Below the pieces are notes generated by a model. That model worked only from the letters and a program-made list of their open reading frames with translations, was not told the DNA's origin and made no database searches. A stretch of DNA of 64,000 nucleotides, taken from positions 63,296,262 through 63,360,261 of the forward strand of contig NC_090261.1 in assembly GCF_037325665.1 (NCBI RefSeq), in the 5' to 3' direction. This document shows, in pieces, positions 30,178 through 60,352 of the stretch (position 1 is the stretch's first letter; every line of letters begins with the position of its first letter). The translations under genes and the position numbers were made by a program. The DNA comes from Littorina saxatilis (Eukaryota; Mollusca; Gastropoda; Littorinimorpha; Littorinidae).

Positions 30178-31873
30178 ACAAATGAAAGAAAGACAGTGAT
30201 GCACACACACAATTAAGCTTAAGAAAATCAGTACACAATGCCCAACCCACTGACGTGTCCATGTAAACACACCTTGTCAGGAAATGATAAATCTTCCTTT
30301 GTCTAGAGATACAGATCCAAACCAACACCAACAATCAAACCAGAAAGACACGAAAACAAGTCGCCGTTTTCCACTCAAGAAGCTAATCATTACCAATTCA
30401 TCAAAAGCCATTTTTTGTCTGATGTCCTACCGTGCAAGCAGCTTATCTAAAATGTCGACTATTGAGTGTTCCAATCATCGTCACGAAAGTTGTGGTATAA
30501 AGGCATAGTCTTCCTTTACCCCACATCTCTGCAAGCAAGCAAATCATCATCAGACAACCTGCTGTGTAAATGATCCTGTCTGTATCTTGAAATTGTTGCC
30601 ATCTCAACGTCTCCATGAACACTGAAGAACGGAGTCAAGAACAAAGTTAATTTCGGTTCACAAACCTTGGGAGAGCACAAGAACATGGCAAGGACGAGAA
30701 ACAGAGAATCATCAACATTCACAGCAAGTACAGCAACACCAAGATCTGGACACATGCAGTGTTTAATGCAAGTCCACACAGTAAAAACATACTGCATAAT
30801 ATATCAGGTAGTCACTCCAACAATAGAAAAGAACATCAAGATCGGTATCTTAACCAAAGCATTTCACATGTAACAACTTCATGACATTTTCATAGTTATC
30901 AAATCAAATCACAAATACCTTACAACTCCCCTCAAACTGTCACTTCTAAGGAAGTGTTTAGCCCACAACCTAACACACTGTCCCTCAAACTGTCACTTCT
31001 AAGGAAGTGTTTAGCCCACAACCTAACACACTGTCCCTCAAACTGTCACTTCTAAGGAAGAGTTTAGCCCACAACCTAACACACTGTATAACACACCAAA
31101 TAATGACTGTGGTTGAAAAACACCAATCCCTCCCCTGGTCTCAATGTCCCACAGCAAAGGTTCTAAGACTAAAACCAACACTTCCCCCCAGACACTTCCC
31201 CCAGACTGACAGTTCCCACAGACTGACACTTCCCGCAGACTGACACTTCCCACAGACTGACACTTCCTCAAGACTAGCACTTCCCTACAAAGGCACAAAG
31301 TGTTTGTGGTTGATCACTAATGGATAACTTGATGGTGAAGGAGTTACTTGGACTGAGCTACTCTAGTTCCAGGCTAACACACTGGGTGTCAGAGTGATGG
31401 TGAAGGAGTTACTTGGACATGAGCTACGAGGAGGTGCGAGCGGGAATATTAGATCTATACCAACTGAAAGTGGCAAGAAAGCTTAACAATGAGGAAGTTA
31501 TAAGTTGGAAAAAAGACGGTATTTGTGATGTCATAGGATATAGTTTGGGACATTTTCCTTCCTCTTCTTCCCTGCTCATATGCTGTAACTCCCAAGTACA
31601 CTCATGTTTTGCACAAGAGTAGGACCATTTTTGGGGGGAAGTCTTGGACATCAATTTCAAAGGATTTCCCATGATTACTGTTGAAATGGACAAAAGACAG
31701 TGTGATGATACAGAAAAGTGTTTCAGACATTAAACATCAAAAGGCTTTGGGAGAGTGTATTTCACTGCGATAGTCCTAGTGCTGATGATCTTGACTTCAG
31801 CTCTAAACGTTCAGTACTCAGCTTTGTTGTGGGTGAAAGCTGGAGTCGCAAGATAAGCGGTGTGATAGGGAAA
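30178..31873. other. Intergenic sequence, possible PCNX4-side 3' region
   Basis: No ORF with recognisable domains. A 30-bp motif (gatggtgaaggagttacttg) occurs twice at about 31330-31415. Confidence 0.45.
30928..31088. repeat. Minisatellite, 53-bp unit
   Basis: Three copies with core ctcaaactgtcacttctaag. A looser acttcccncagactgac repeat follows at 31185-31280. Confidence 0.9.
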
Positions 31874-34800
31874 TGGCACAAGCAGAGAGGAAAGGGAGCC
31901 AGTGGTCACATGACACAAGCAGAGAGGAAAGAGAGACAGTGGTCACATGACACAAGCAGAGAGGAAAGAGAGCCAGTGGTCACATGACACAAGCAGAGAG
32001 GAAAGAGAGACAGTGGTCACATGACACAAGCAGAGAGGAAAGAGAGACAGTGGTCACATGACAAGCAGAGAGGAAAGAGAGCCAGTGGTCACATGGCACA
32101 AGCAGAGAGGAAAGAGAGCCAGTGGTCACATGACACAAGCAGAGAGGAAAGAGAGACAGTGGTCACATGACACAAGCAGAGAGGAAAGAGAGACAGTGGT
32201 CACATGACACAAGCAGAGAGGAAAGAGAGACAGTGGTCACATGACACAAGCAGAGAGGAAAGAGAGACAGTGGTCACATGACACAAGCAGAGAGGAAAGA
32301 GAGACAGTGGTCACATGACACAAGCAGAGAGGAAAGAGAGACAGTGGTCACATGACACAAGCAGAGAGGAAAGAGAGACAGTGGTCACATGACACAAGCA
32401 GAGAGGAAAGAGAGACAGTGGTCACATGACACAAGCAGAGAGGAGAGCCAGTGGTCACATGACACAAGCAGAGAGGAAAGAGAGACAGTGGTCACATGAC
32501 ACAAGCAGAGAGGAAAGAGAGCCAGTGGTCACATGACACAAGCAGAGAGGAGAGCCAGTGGTCACATGACACAAGCAGAGAGGAAAGAGAGACAGTGGTC
32601 ACATGACACAAGCAGAGAGGAAAGAGAGCCAGTGGTCACATGACACAAGCAGAGAGGAAAGAGAGCCAGTGGTCACATGACACAAGCAGAGAGGAAAGAG
32701 AGCCAGTGGTCACATGGCACAAGCAGAGAGGAAAGAGAGCCAGTGGTCACATGACACAAGCAGAGAGGAAAGAGAGACAGTGGTCACATGACACAAGCAG
32801 AGAGGAAAGAGAGCCAGTGGTCACATGACACAAGCAGAGAGGAAAGAGAGCCAGTGGTCACATGACACAAGCAGAGAGGAAAGAGAGCCAGTGGTCACAT
32901 GACACAAGCAGAGAGGAAAGAGAGCCAGTGGTCACATGACACAAGCAGAGAGGAAAGAGAGCCAGTGGTCACATGACACAAGCAGAGAGGAAAGAGAGCC
33001 AGTGGTCACATGACACAAGCAGAGAGGAAAGAGAGACAGTGGTCACATGACACAAGCAGAGAGGAAAGAGAGACAGTGGTCACATGACACAAGCAGAGAG
33101 GAAAGAGAGCCAGTGGTCACATGACACAAGCAGAGAGGAAAGAGAGACAGTGGTCACATGACACAAGCAGAGAGGAAAGAGAGACAGTGGTCACATGACA
33201 CAAGCAGAGAGGAAAGAGAGACAGTGGTCACATGACACAAGCAGAGAGGAAAGGGAGACAGTGGTCACATGACACAAGCAGAGAGGAAAGAGAGACAGTG
33301 GTCACATGACACAAGCAGAGAGGAAAGAGAGACAGTGGTCACATGACACAAGCAGAGAGGAAAGAGAGACAGTGGTCACATGACACAAGCAGAGAGGAAA
33401 GAGAGACAGTGGTCACATGACACAAGCAGAGAGGAAAGAGAGACAGTGGTCACATGACACAAGCAGAGAGGAAAGAGAGACAGTGGTCACATGACACAAG
33501 CAGAGAGGAAAGAGAGCCAGTGGTCACATGACACAAGCAGAGAGGAAAGGGAGACAGTGTTCACATGACAAGCAGAGAGGAAAGAGAGCCAATGGTCACA
33601 TGACACAAGCAGAGAGGAAAGGGAGACAGTGGTCACATGACACAAGCAGAGAGGAAAGAGAGCCAGTGGTCACATGACACAAGCAGAGAGGAAAGAGAGC
33701 CAGTGGTCACATGACACAAGCAGAGAGGAAAGAGAGCCAGTGGTCACATGACACAAGCAGAGAGGAAAGAGAGACAGTGGTCACATGACACAAGCAGAGA
33801 GGAAAGAGAGCCAGTGGTCACATGACACAAGCAGAGAGGAAAGAGAGACAGTGGTCACATGACACAAGCAGAGAGGAAAGAGAGACAGTGGTCACATGAC
33901 ACAAGCAGAGAGGAAAGAGAGACAGTGGTCACATGACACAAGCAGAGAGGAAAGAGAGCCAGTGGTCACATGACACAAGCAGAGAGGAAAGAGAGACAGT
34001 GGTCACATGACACAAGCAGAGAGGAAAGAGAGACAGTGGTCACATGACACAAGCAGAGAGGAAAGAGAGACAGTGGTCACATGACACAAGCAGAGAGGAA
34101 AGAGAGACAGTGGTCACATGACACAAGCAGAGAGGAAAGAGAGACAGTGGTCACATGACACAAGCAGAGAGGAAAGAGAGCCAGTGGTCACATGACACAA
34201 GCAGAGAGGAAAGAGAGCCAGTGGTCACATGACACAAGCAGAGAGGAAAGAGAGCCAGTGGTCACATGGCACAAGCAGAGAGGAGAGGGAGACAGTGGTC
34301 ACATGACACAAGCAGAGAGGAAAGAGAGCCAGTGGTCACATGACACAAGCAGAGAGGAAAGAGAGCCAGTGGTCACATGACACAAGCAGAGAGGAAAGAG
34401 AGCCAGTGGTCACATGACACAAGCAGAGAGGAAAGAGAGCCAGTGGTCACATGACACAAGCAGAGAGGAAAGAGAGACAGTGGTCACATGACACAAGCAG
34501 AGAGGAAAGAGAGCCAGTGGTCACATGACACAAGCAGAGAGGAAAGGGAGACAGTGGTCACATGACACATGCAGAGAGAAAAGAGAGCCAGTGGTCACAT
34601 GACACAAGCAGAGAGGAAAGAGAGACAGTGGTCACATGACACAAGCAGAGAGGAAAGAGAGCCAGTGGTCACATGACACAAGCAGAGAGGAAAGAGAGCC
34701 AGTGGTCACATGACACAAGCAGAGAGGAAAGAGAGCCAGTGGTCACATGACACAAGCAGAGAGGAAAGAGAGCCAGTGGTCACATGACACAAGCAGAGAG

Positions 34801-35650
34801 GAAAGAGAGCCAGTGGTCACATGACACAAGCAGAGAGGAAAGAGAGACAGTGGTCACATGACACAAGCAGAGAGGAAAGAGAGACAGTGGTCACATGACA
34901 CAAGCAGAGAGGAAAGAGACAGTGGTCACATGACACAAGCAGAGAGGAAAGAGAGACAGTGGTCACATGACACAAGCAGAGAGGAAAGAGAGACAGTGGT
35001 CACATGACACAAGCAGAGAGGAAAGAGAGACAGTGGTCACATGACACAAGCAGAGAGGAGAGCCAGTGGTCACATGACACAAGCAGAGAGGAAAGAGAGC
35101 CAGTGGTCACATGACACAAGCAGAGAGGAAAGAGAGCCAGTGGTCACATGACACAAGCAGAGAGGAAAGAGACAGTGGTCACATGACACAAGCAGAGAGG
35201 AGAGCCAGTGGTCACATGACACAAGCAGAGAGGAAAGAGAGACAGTGGTCACATGACACAAGCAGAGAGGAAAAGGGGACAGTGGTCACATGACACAAGC
35301 AGAGAGGAAAAGGGGACAGTGGTCACATGACACAAGCAGAGAGAAAAGAGAGCCAGTGGTCACATGACACAAGCAGAGAGGAAAGAGAGACAGTGGTCAC
35401 ATGACACAAGCAGAGAGGAAAGAGACAGTGGTCACATGACACAAGCAGAGAGGAAAGAGAGCCAGTGGTCACATGACACAAGCAGAGAGGAAAGAGAGAC
35501 AGTGGTCACATGACACAAGCAGAGAGGAAAGAGAGACAGTGGTCACATGACACAAGCAGAGAGGAAAAGGGGACAGTGGTCACATGACACAAGCAGAGAG
35601 GAAAAGGGGACAGTGGTCACATGACACAAGCAGAGAGGAAAGAGAGCCAG
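31874..35650. repeat. Very large minisatellite, 37-bp unit, about 102 copies
   Basis: Core acacaagcagagaggaaaga then gagacagtggtcacatg. Units fall mainly into gagagac and gagagcc classes in blocks. A few shorter units (gaggagagcc, aaagacag) and a gaaaagggga class near the right end mark local amplifications. Largest array of the window. Confidence 0.96.
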
Positions 35651-35711
35651 TGACAACGAGGCGTGTTTGGTGCGACTGACCGCCAGTGATGATGGGAGTG
35701 GACCACACTCA

Positions 35712-35848
35712 GACCACACGTTCTGACCACAAGCCAACAACATCAATACCACACGTTCTGACCACAAGCCAACAACATCAATACCACACGTTCTGACCAC
35801 AAGCCAACAACATCCATACCACACGTTCTGACCACAAGCCAACAACAT
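35712..35848. repeat. Minisatellite, ~38-bp unit
   Basis: Four copies with core ccacacgttctgaccacaag and ccaacaacat. Confidence 0.9.
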
Positions 35849-35982
35849 GAAATCATGAAGAATTATTGACAGGGCCACAGATAAAGCAAAACAAGATCAG
35901 TTTGATTTCAATTATCTTTTCATTTATCTTTTAAAAACATGAACCATTCATAACACTTGGTCCATTACAAAAACAACACAAC

Positions 35983-35988
35983 TTTATT
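35983..35988 (-). promoter_or_regulatory. Candidate polyadenylation signal for PCNX4
   Basis: On the minus strand this reads AATAAA and is followed by G/T-rich sequence (gttgtgttgtttttg), as expected of a cleavage site. If used, the 3' UTR would be about 3.7 kb and include the 53-bp and 41-bp arrays. Closer sites cannot be excluded. Confidence 0.3.
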
Positions 35989-36167
35989 TACACAGACAAA
36001 CTTTCACAAAGTTGCGCAAACATGTCATTTTATCATTCATCATTACACGCATCAGGACACTTCTCACTAGGGTGAAAGAACCGACACGCAAACACACATT
36101 CACAGCCTCATAGCTTCAAGGCAACGTCACAATAAACACGACCAATGTAAAAACAGGACACAGAAAC

Positions 36168-36252
36168 AGACATTGACCACATGGCAAACAGACATTGACC
36201 ACATGGCAAACAGACATTGACCACATGGCAAACAGACATTGACCACATGGCA
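36168..36252. repeat. Minisatellite, 22-bp unit
   Basis: Four copies of cagacattgaccacatggca plus aa. Confidence 0.9.
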
Positions 36253-36274
36253 ACCAGGTGTCTATCAGCCAACC

Positions 36275-36575
36275 ATCTCAAATAGGTATGGAACTATGTC
36301 GTCACATCAACAACACTAGAAATAGGTATGGAACTATGTCGTCACATCAACAACACTAGAAATAGGTATGGAACTATATCGTCACATCAACAACACTAGA
36401 AATAGGTATGGAACTATGTCGTCACATCAACAACACTAGAAATAGGTATGGAACTATGTCGTCACATCAACAATACTAAGCCTAGGACAGACCAATAGAC
36501 AGATACATTGTCACATGAACAACACTAGAGATAGGTCTGGAAATACATTGTCACATCAACGACACTAAGCCTAGG
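36275..36575. repeat. Minisatellite, ~40-bp unit
   Basis: Five regular and two diverged copies with core aaataggtatggaactatgt and cgtcacatcaacaacac. Confidence 0.88.
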
Positions 36576-36654
36576 ACAGACCAGTAGACCAGCAAGACAG
36601 ATACATCAGCACAGCAAGCAATGCACAGGACAGTATAAAGTGTCCACAGCAAAA

Positions 36655-36740
36655 CATCATTAACATGGGACAAACACAAAACATCATTAACATGGGACAA
36701 ACACAAAACATCATTAACATGGGACAAACACAAAACATCA
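36655..36740. repeat. Minisatellite, 27-bp unit
   Basis: Three copies of cattaacatgggacaaacac plus aaaacat. Confidence 0.88.
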
Positions 36741-37012
36741 CAGTCGCTTTTCCTTACAAGACCCCCCACCTCTACAATAACAATGCCGTAGCCTCTGATG
36801 TGACAGTCACCAAACAAGACTGCCATCCTGCCGTCAATGTTACACACTTTTTTGAAAATATATACCGTCAATAGCATTAAAATAAAATGTGAAATGCCCT
36901 AGTCCCATGATATGGGTTTTATGCTGGCTCTAAACAACCGGACAGAATATGATGAAAGAAATAAAGTCTCAGCTATAAAGAAAAACAGCCCTCCAATACA
37001 CTCATATTATTT

Positions 37013-37130
37013 TAATAATAATAATAATAATAATAAGGGTATTTATAGGGCGCAAATCCTAAAATTGTTCTAAGCGCCTTACAATCAATTTTAAATATGA
37101 TAATAATTTTGATATTTGTGCGGCACTTTA
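37013..37130. repeat. (AAT)n and SINE-like fragment
   Basis: (AAT)n, then gggcgcaaatcctaaaattg and ttctaagcgccttacaatc. The ttctaagcgc motif also occurs in the SINE tails at 4906 and 22690. Probably a SINE remnant; family uncertain. Confidence 0.4.
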
Positions 37131-37304
37131 ATAGAATCTTTGATATATACTTGTCATCGTGATCAGTAGCTTTTGACATACTTCAATGTGTGATTCCAGT
37201 GTCGTTTTGATCAATTAATGGATAACATTGTTCAGTGTCGTTTTGTTGAATTAATGGATAGCTGTCGGTAACATTGTCATGGAAACACATAATGCCACCA
37301 CACA

Positions 37305-37385
37305 TAAAACGCACAATACACAACACATGAAACGCACAATACACAACACATGAAACGCACAATACACAACACATGAAACACATGC
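37305..37385. repeat. Minisatellite, 23-bp unit
   Basis: About three copies of acacaacacatgaaacgcac plus aat. Confidence 0.88.
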
Positions 37386-37842
37386 AATGCTTTGTTCTTC
37401 AAGTGCTCTGCAAAGCACAAAGGTGAAATCAGAATGAACAAGAAAATATATCCAGAACAGGCAACTAAAACCATGGTGACCATGATGCTCAAATACACAC
37501 AGCATACCAACCTACTCCGTCACATCAAGTCCACTATTCTGCTTTGCCATGGTAACCAACATAAACAAACTCCCATAGTTGTGTCGCCAAGGTAACCAAC
37601 ATAAAACAAACTCCACTCAAAAGTCAGCAGCAACAGCTGGCAACTCGGTATCGGACGGCAACATCTTCGCACTGTCAAAAAACTTGTGCAGTAATGATAA
37701 ATAAATACATAATAAATATATAAATGAGAGTATTAGAGAGGAAGCAATAAGATTACATCAGATCTATGAAACAGAAAGCAAACACTGTGCTGTGATGGAA
37801 AACGTTCCATGAGACTGTCAGCAGAACGCTTCTCATGAATAG

Positions 37843-38130
37843 GAAACACCCACAACTGATGTTGTTCCAATGATATTTTACAGAAAACCCCCACAACTGA
37901 TGTTGTTCCAATGATATTTTACAGAAAACACCCACAACTGATGTTGTTCCAATGATATTTTACAGAAAACACCCACAACTGATGTTGTTCCAATGATATT
38001 TTACAGAAAACACCCACAACTGATGTTGTTCCAATGATATTTTACAGAAAACACCCACAACTGATGTTGTTCCAATGATATTTTACAGAAAACACCCACA
38101 ACAGATCTTGTTCCAATGATATTTCACTGA
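37843..38130. repeat. Minisatellite, 41-bp unit
   Basis: Seven copies with core cccacaactgatgttgttcc and aatgatattttacagaaaac, in the presumed PCNX4 3' UTR. Confidence 0.92.
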
Positions 38131-38927
38131 TTTACTTTTGTTCTTGCTGGAATCATATCTCACCAGCTTCCATTTTACAAAACCGCCTGCCTCAGATAAA
38201 AACCTCCCCACAAAAACTGCACAAAAAGGCTGCACGGGGTTTGAGTAGAATGGTGAAAACAAGACAACATGAGAAACCAGACAACATGAGATTCCGACGA
38301 CATCACTGACACAGTCTGTCAGTCAGGTATCTCTGACTGAATACTGTGAATTGTCAACATCAAACACACGTGACTGTCAGTCACCATGCAATATCTGCAA
38401 ATGGAATGCATATTGTTTTAACAAAATATCTCTAGTGAGTCCCTCATCAAACATAAAGGTAAACCAAACAATAAAACAACAATAAAGCCATGAACGCATT
38501 TAACCAGCCATAACAAACTTTAAAAAAAATTAAACAACAAAATGTAACTTGTGACATTTGTTAAAAAAAATGTGTCACCCACAAAATGTGTCACCCACAA
38601 AATGTCACCCACAAAATCTCACTTGTGACATTCCAATGAACCCCCCCCCCCCCTTCCACAAAATAACTTGTGCAACAGGCTAAAATGATGACCAATAGCT
38701 TCTTTTCCTGTTAACATGCTGTTGATTACTCACACTGAAAGCTGAAGCCATCGTTTGTAACTTCTGATCCCACCAACACTCATTTGGTGAGTGATAATAA
38801 CGACAGATGAAATCAGTGTGAACGTCAGTGTAATCACCACAGCTGCATGGGAGCTATACGCAGAACCAAGGTGGGGACACACTGAGTTTTGTTTCAGCTC
38901 TCAACACAGATCTTGGCCTCACCGCCA
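38131..38927. other. Presumed PCNX4 3' UTR
   Basis: Unique sequence with a C-run at 38640-38653 and a short acccacaaaatgt repeat at 38575-38625. Confidence 0.4.
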
Positions 38928-39708
38928 ACCTTGGTTCAACGCACACACTGCACTCTCTCTGGAGTCCTGTATCACTGCCAACCTTGGTTCAACGCACACA
39001 CTGCACTCTCTCTGGAGTCCTGCCAACCTTGGTTCAACGCACACACTGCACTCTCTCTGGAGTCCTGCCAACCTTGGTTCAACGCACACACTGCACTCTC
39101 TCTGGAGTCCTGTATCACTGCCAACCTTGGTTCAACGCACACACTGCACTCTCTCTGGAGTCCTGTGTCACTGCCAACCTTGGTTCAACGCACACACTGC
39201 ACTCTCTCTGGAGTCCTGTATCACTGCCAACTTTGGTTCAACGCACACACTGCACTCTCTCTGGAGTTCTGTATCACTGCCAACCTTGGTTCAACGCACA
39301 CACTGCACTCTCTCTGGAGTCCTGTATCACTTCCAACCTTGGTTCAACGCACACACTGCACTCTCTCTGGAGTCCTGTATCACTGCCAACCTTGGTTCAA
39401 CGCACACACTGCACTCTCTCTGGAGTCCTGTATCACTGCCAACCTTGGTTCAACGCACACACTGCACTCTCTCTGGAGTCCTGTATCACTGCCAACCTTG
39501 GTTCAACGCACACACTGCACTCTCTCTGGAGTCCTGTATCACTGCCAACCTTGGTTCAACGCACACACTGCACTCTCTCTGGAGTCTTGTATCACTGCCA
39601 ACCTTGGTTCAACGCACACACTGCACTCTCTCTGGAGTCTTGTATCACTGCCAACCTTGGTTCAACGCACACAATGCACTCTCTCTGGAGTCCTGTATCA
39701 CTGCCACA
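38928..39708. repeat. Minisatellite, ~53-bp unit, just past the PCNX4 stop
   Basis: About 15 copies with core aaccttggttcaacgcacac and ctctctctggagtcctg. It starts about 30 bp beyond the stop codon. Stop-free in all plus frames, giving incidental ORFs. Confidence 0.93.
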
Positions 39709-39736
39709 CGTGAATGCACTGTCGTGGGTGTCTTTC

Positions 39737-59320
<19,584 letters not shown>

Positions 59321-60260
59321 GATGACCAGCAGACAAAGTGGAACACTGCTTCCTCCTCAGCTGCTGCTGCTGCTTTATACCGCTCTCCTGAGGTGGGCTA
59401 CTGACTGACTGGCCTAGTTCTGCCTGACCCAGAAAACTCCTGCTGAAAGAAAGGCACAAAGGGGTCTCAAGACTGCCAGGAGCGCCAAGCCAATTATTGA
59501 TTACCCATCAGCTGTACCATAGGGCTTAAGGCTAGAAGATACTTTCATCAAGGAAAAAAAGACAATGAAATGCCGGGAAGATAATACAACGACGGTACTT
59601 TCATTAACCTTTCTTGCCCTAACAACAACAACAAAAACAATCAGATCCTGCTATTAAAACGTGAAAACAGTCCTCATCGATTTGGTGTTTCAATTCACAT
59701 TCAAAACGTATCTCTCTTATATCTTTCAGATATGTTCAACAAATCACATTCTGTAGCTAATCACTGTCTGTCTTTGTTTTACTGTTCAACATAGAACACA
59801 CATAGTTTCACTAATTTTAGGTCATTTCGTGACCCACAGTCACTATGAAATGGTCTGCTATAAAATTTGGAAGATTTGTTTTTTTTCCCTTATCATCATT
59901 ATCATTCAAAAACAAAGATTCTCCGAACACTATTAGATTGTTCATCTAGTCTACTTACTGCCATTTTATCTGAAGAAGTATGACTGATTTTCTGGCCGTG
60001 TCGTCTGTCTGTATCGATGCCAGAGATCTCTCAGGCAAGCAGAAGCCATTGTACTCGAGGCATTTATGCTGTAGCTTTATTAGTTTCGACTTTACTCTCG
60101 GTCAAATTTCGATATAAAAGCATTAAAAATATCTTACAAAAGTACGAAATCCATCTGTAATCTATTTACAACAACAAAATGACATTTGGTACAAATGTGA
60201 ATCATATTTTCTTTTTATTCGAAACTACAGATCACCCCTGAAAGCTACGGAGGAAACAAA
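59321..60260. promoter_or_regulatory. Divergent PCNX4-MED17 intergenic region, possible bidirectional promoter
   Basis: About 940 bp separate the two outward-facing start codons, and the region must hold both 5' UTRs and core promoters unless upstream noncoding exons exist. I see no TATA box that stands out, no tandem repeat and no mobile element. Its freedom from minisatellites contrasts with most of the window. The promoter role is inferred from gene arrangement. Confidence 0.45.
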
Positions 60261-60352
60261 ATGGCTGGCTCAAGCGTCAAAGTAAGCGTCGAGGCTCTTC
60301 AAGAGCATCAGATTCAAGAAGTAACCCTTGATGGACAAGAAATCTACGTTCA
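60261..60352 (+). CDS. MED17: MED17 exon 1, start codon
   Basis: MAGSSVKVSVEALQEHQIQE, VTLDGQEIYV and the split codon CA, donor gtgagt. The context acaaaATGgct is acceptable, and the alignment starts at the N-terminus as in human. Confidence 0.93.

Larger units (their letters stand above)
35851..37842. other. Possible PCNX4 3' UTR and flank with small repeats
   Basis: Contains the candidate poly(A) signal at 35983 and the small arrays listed separately. No coding signal on either strand. Confidence 0.4.

Noticed and set aside
31874-35650. CRISPR-like array
   Set aside because: Units are contiguous with no unique spacers, and the genome is eukaryotic.
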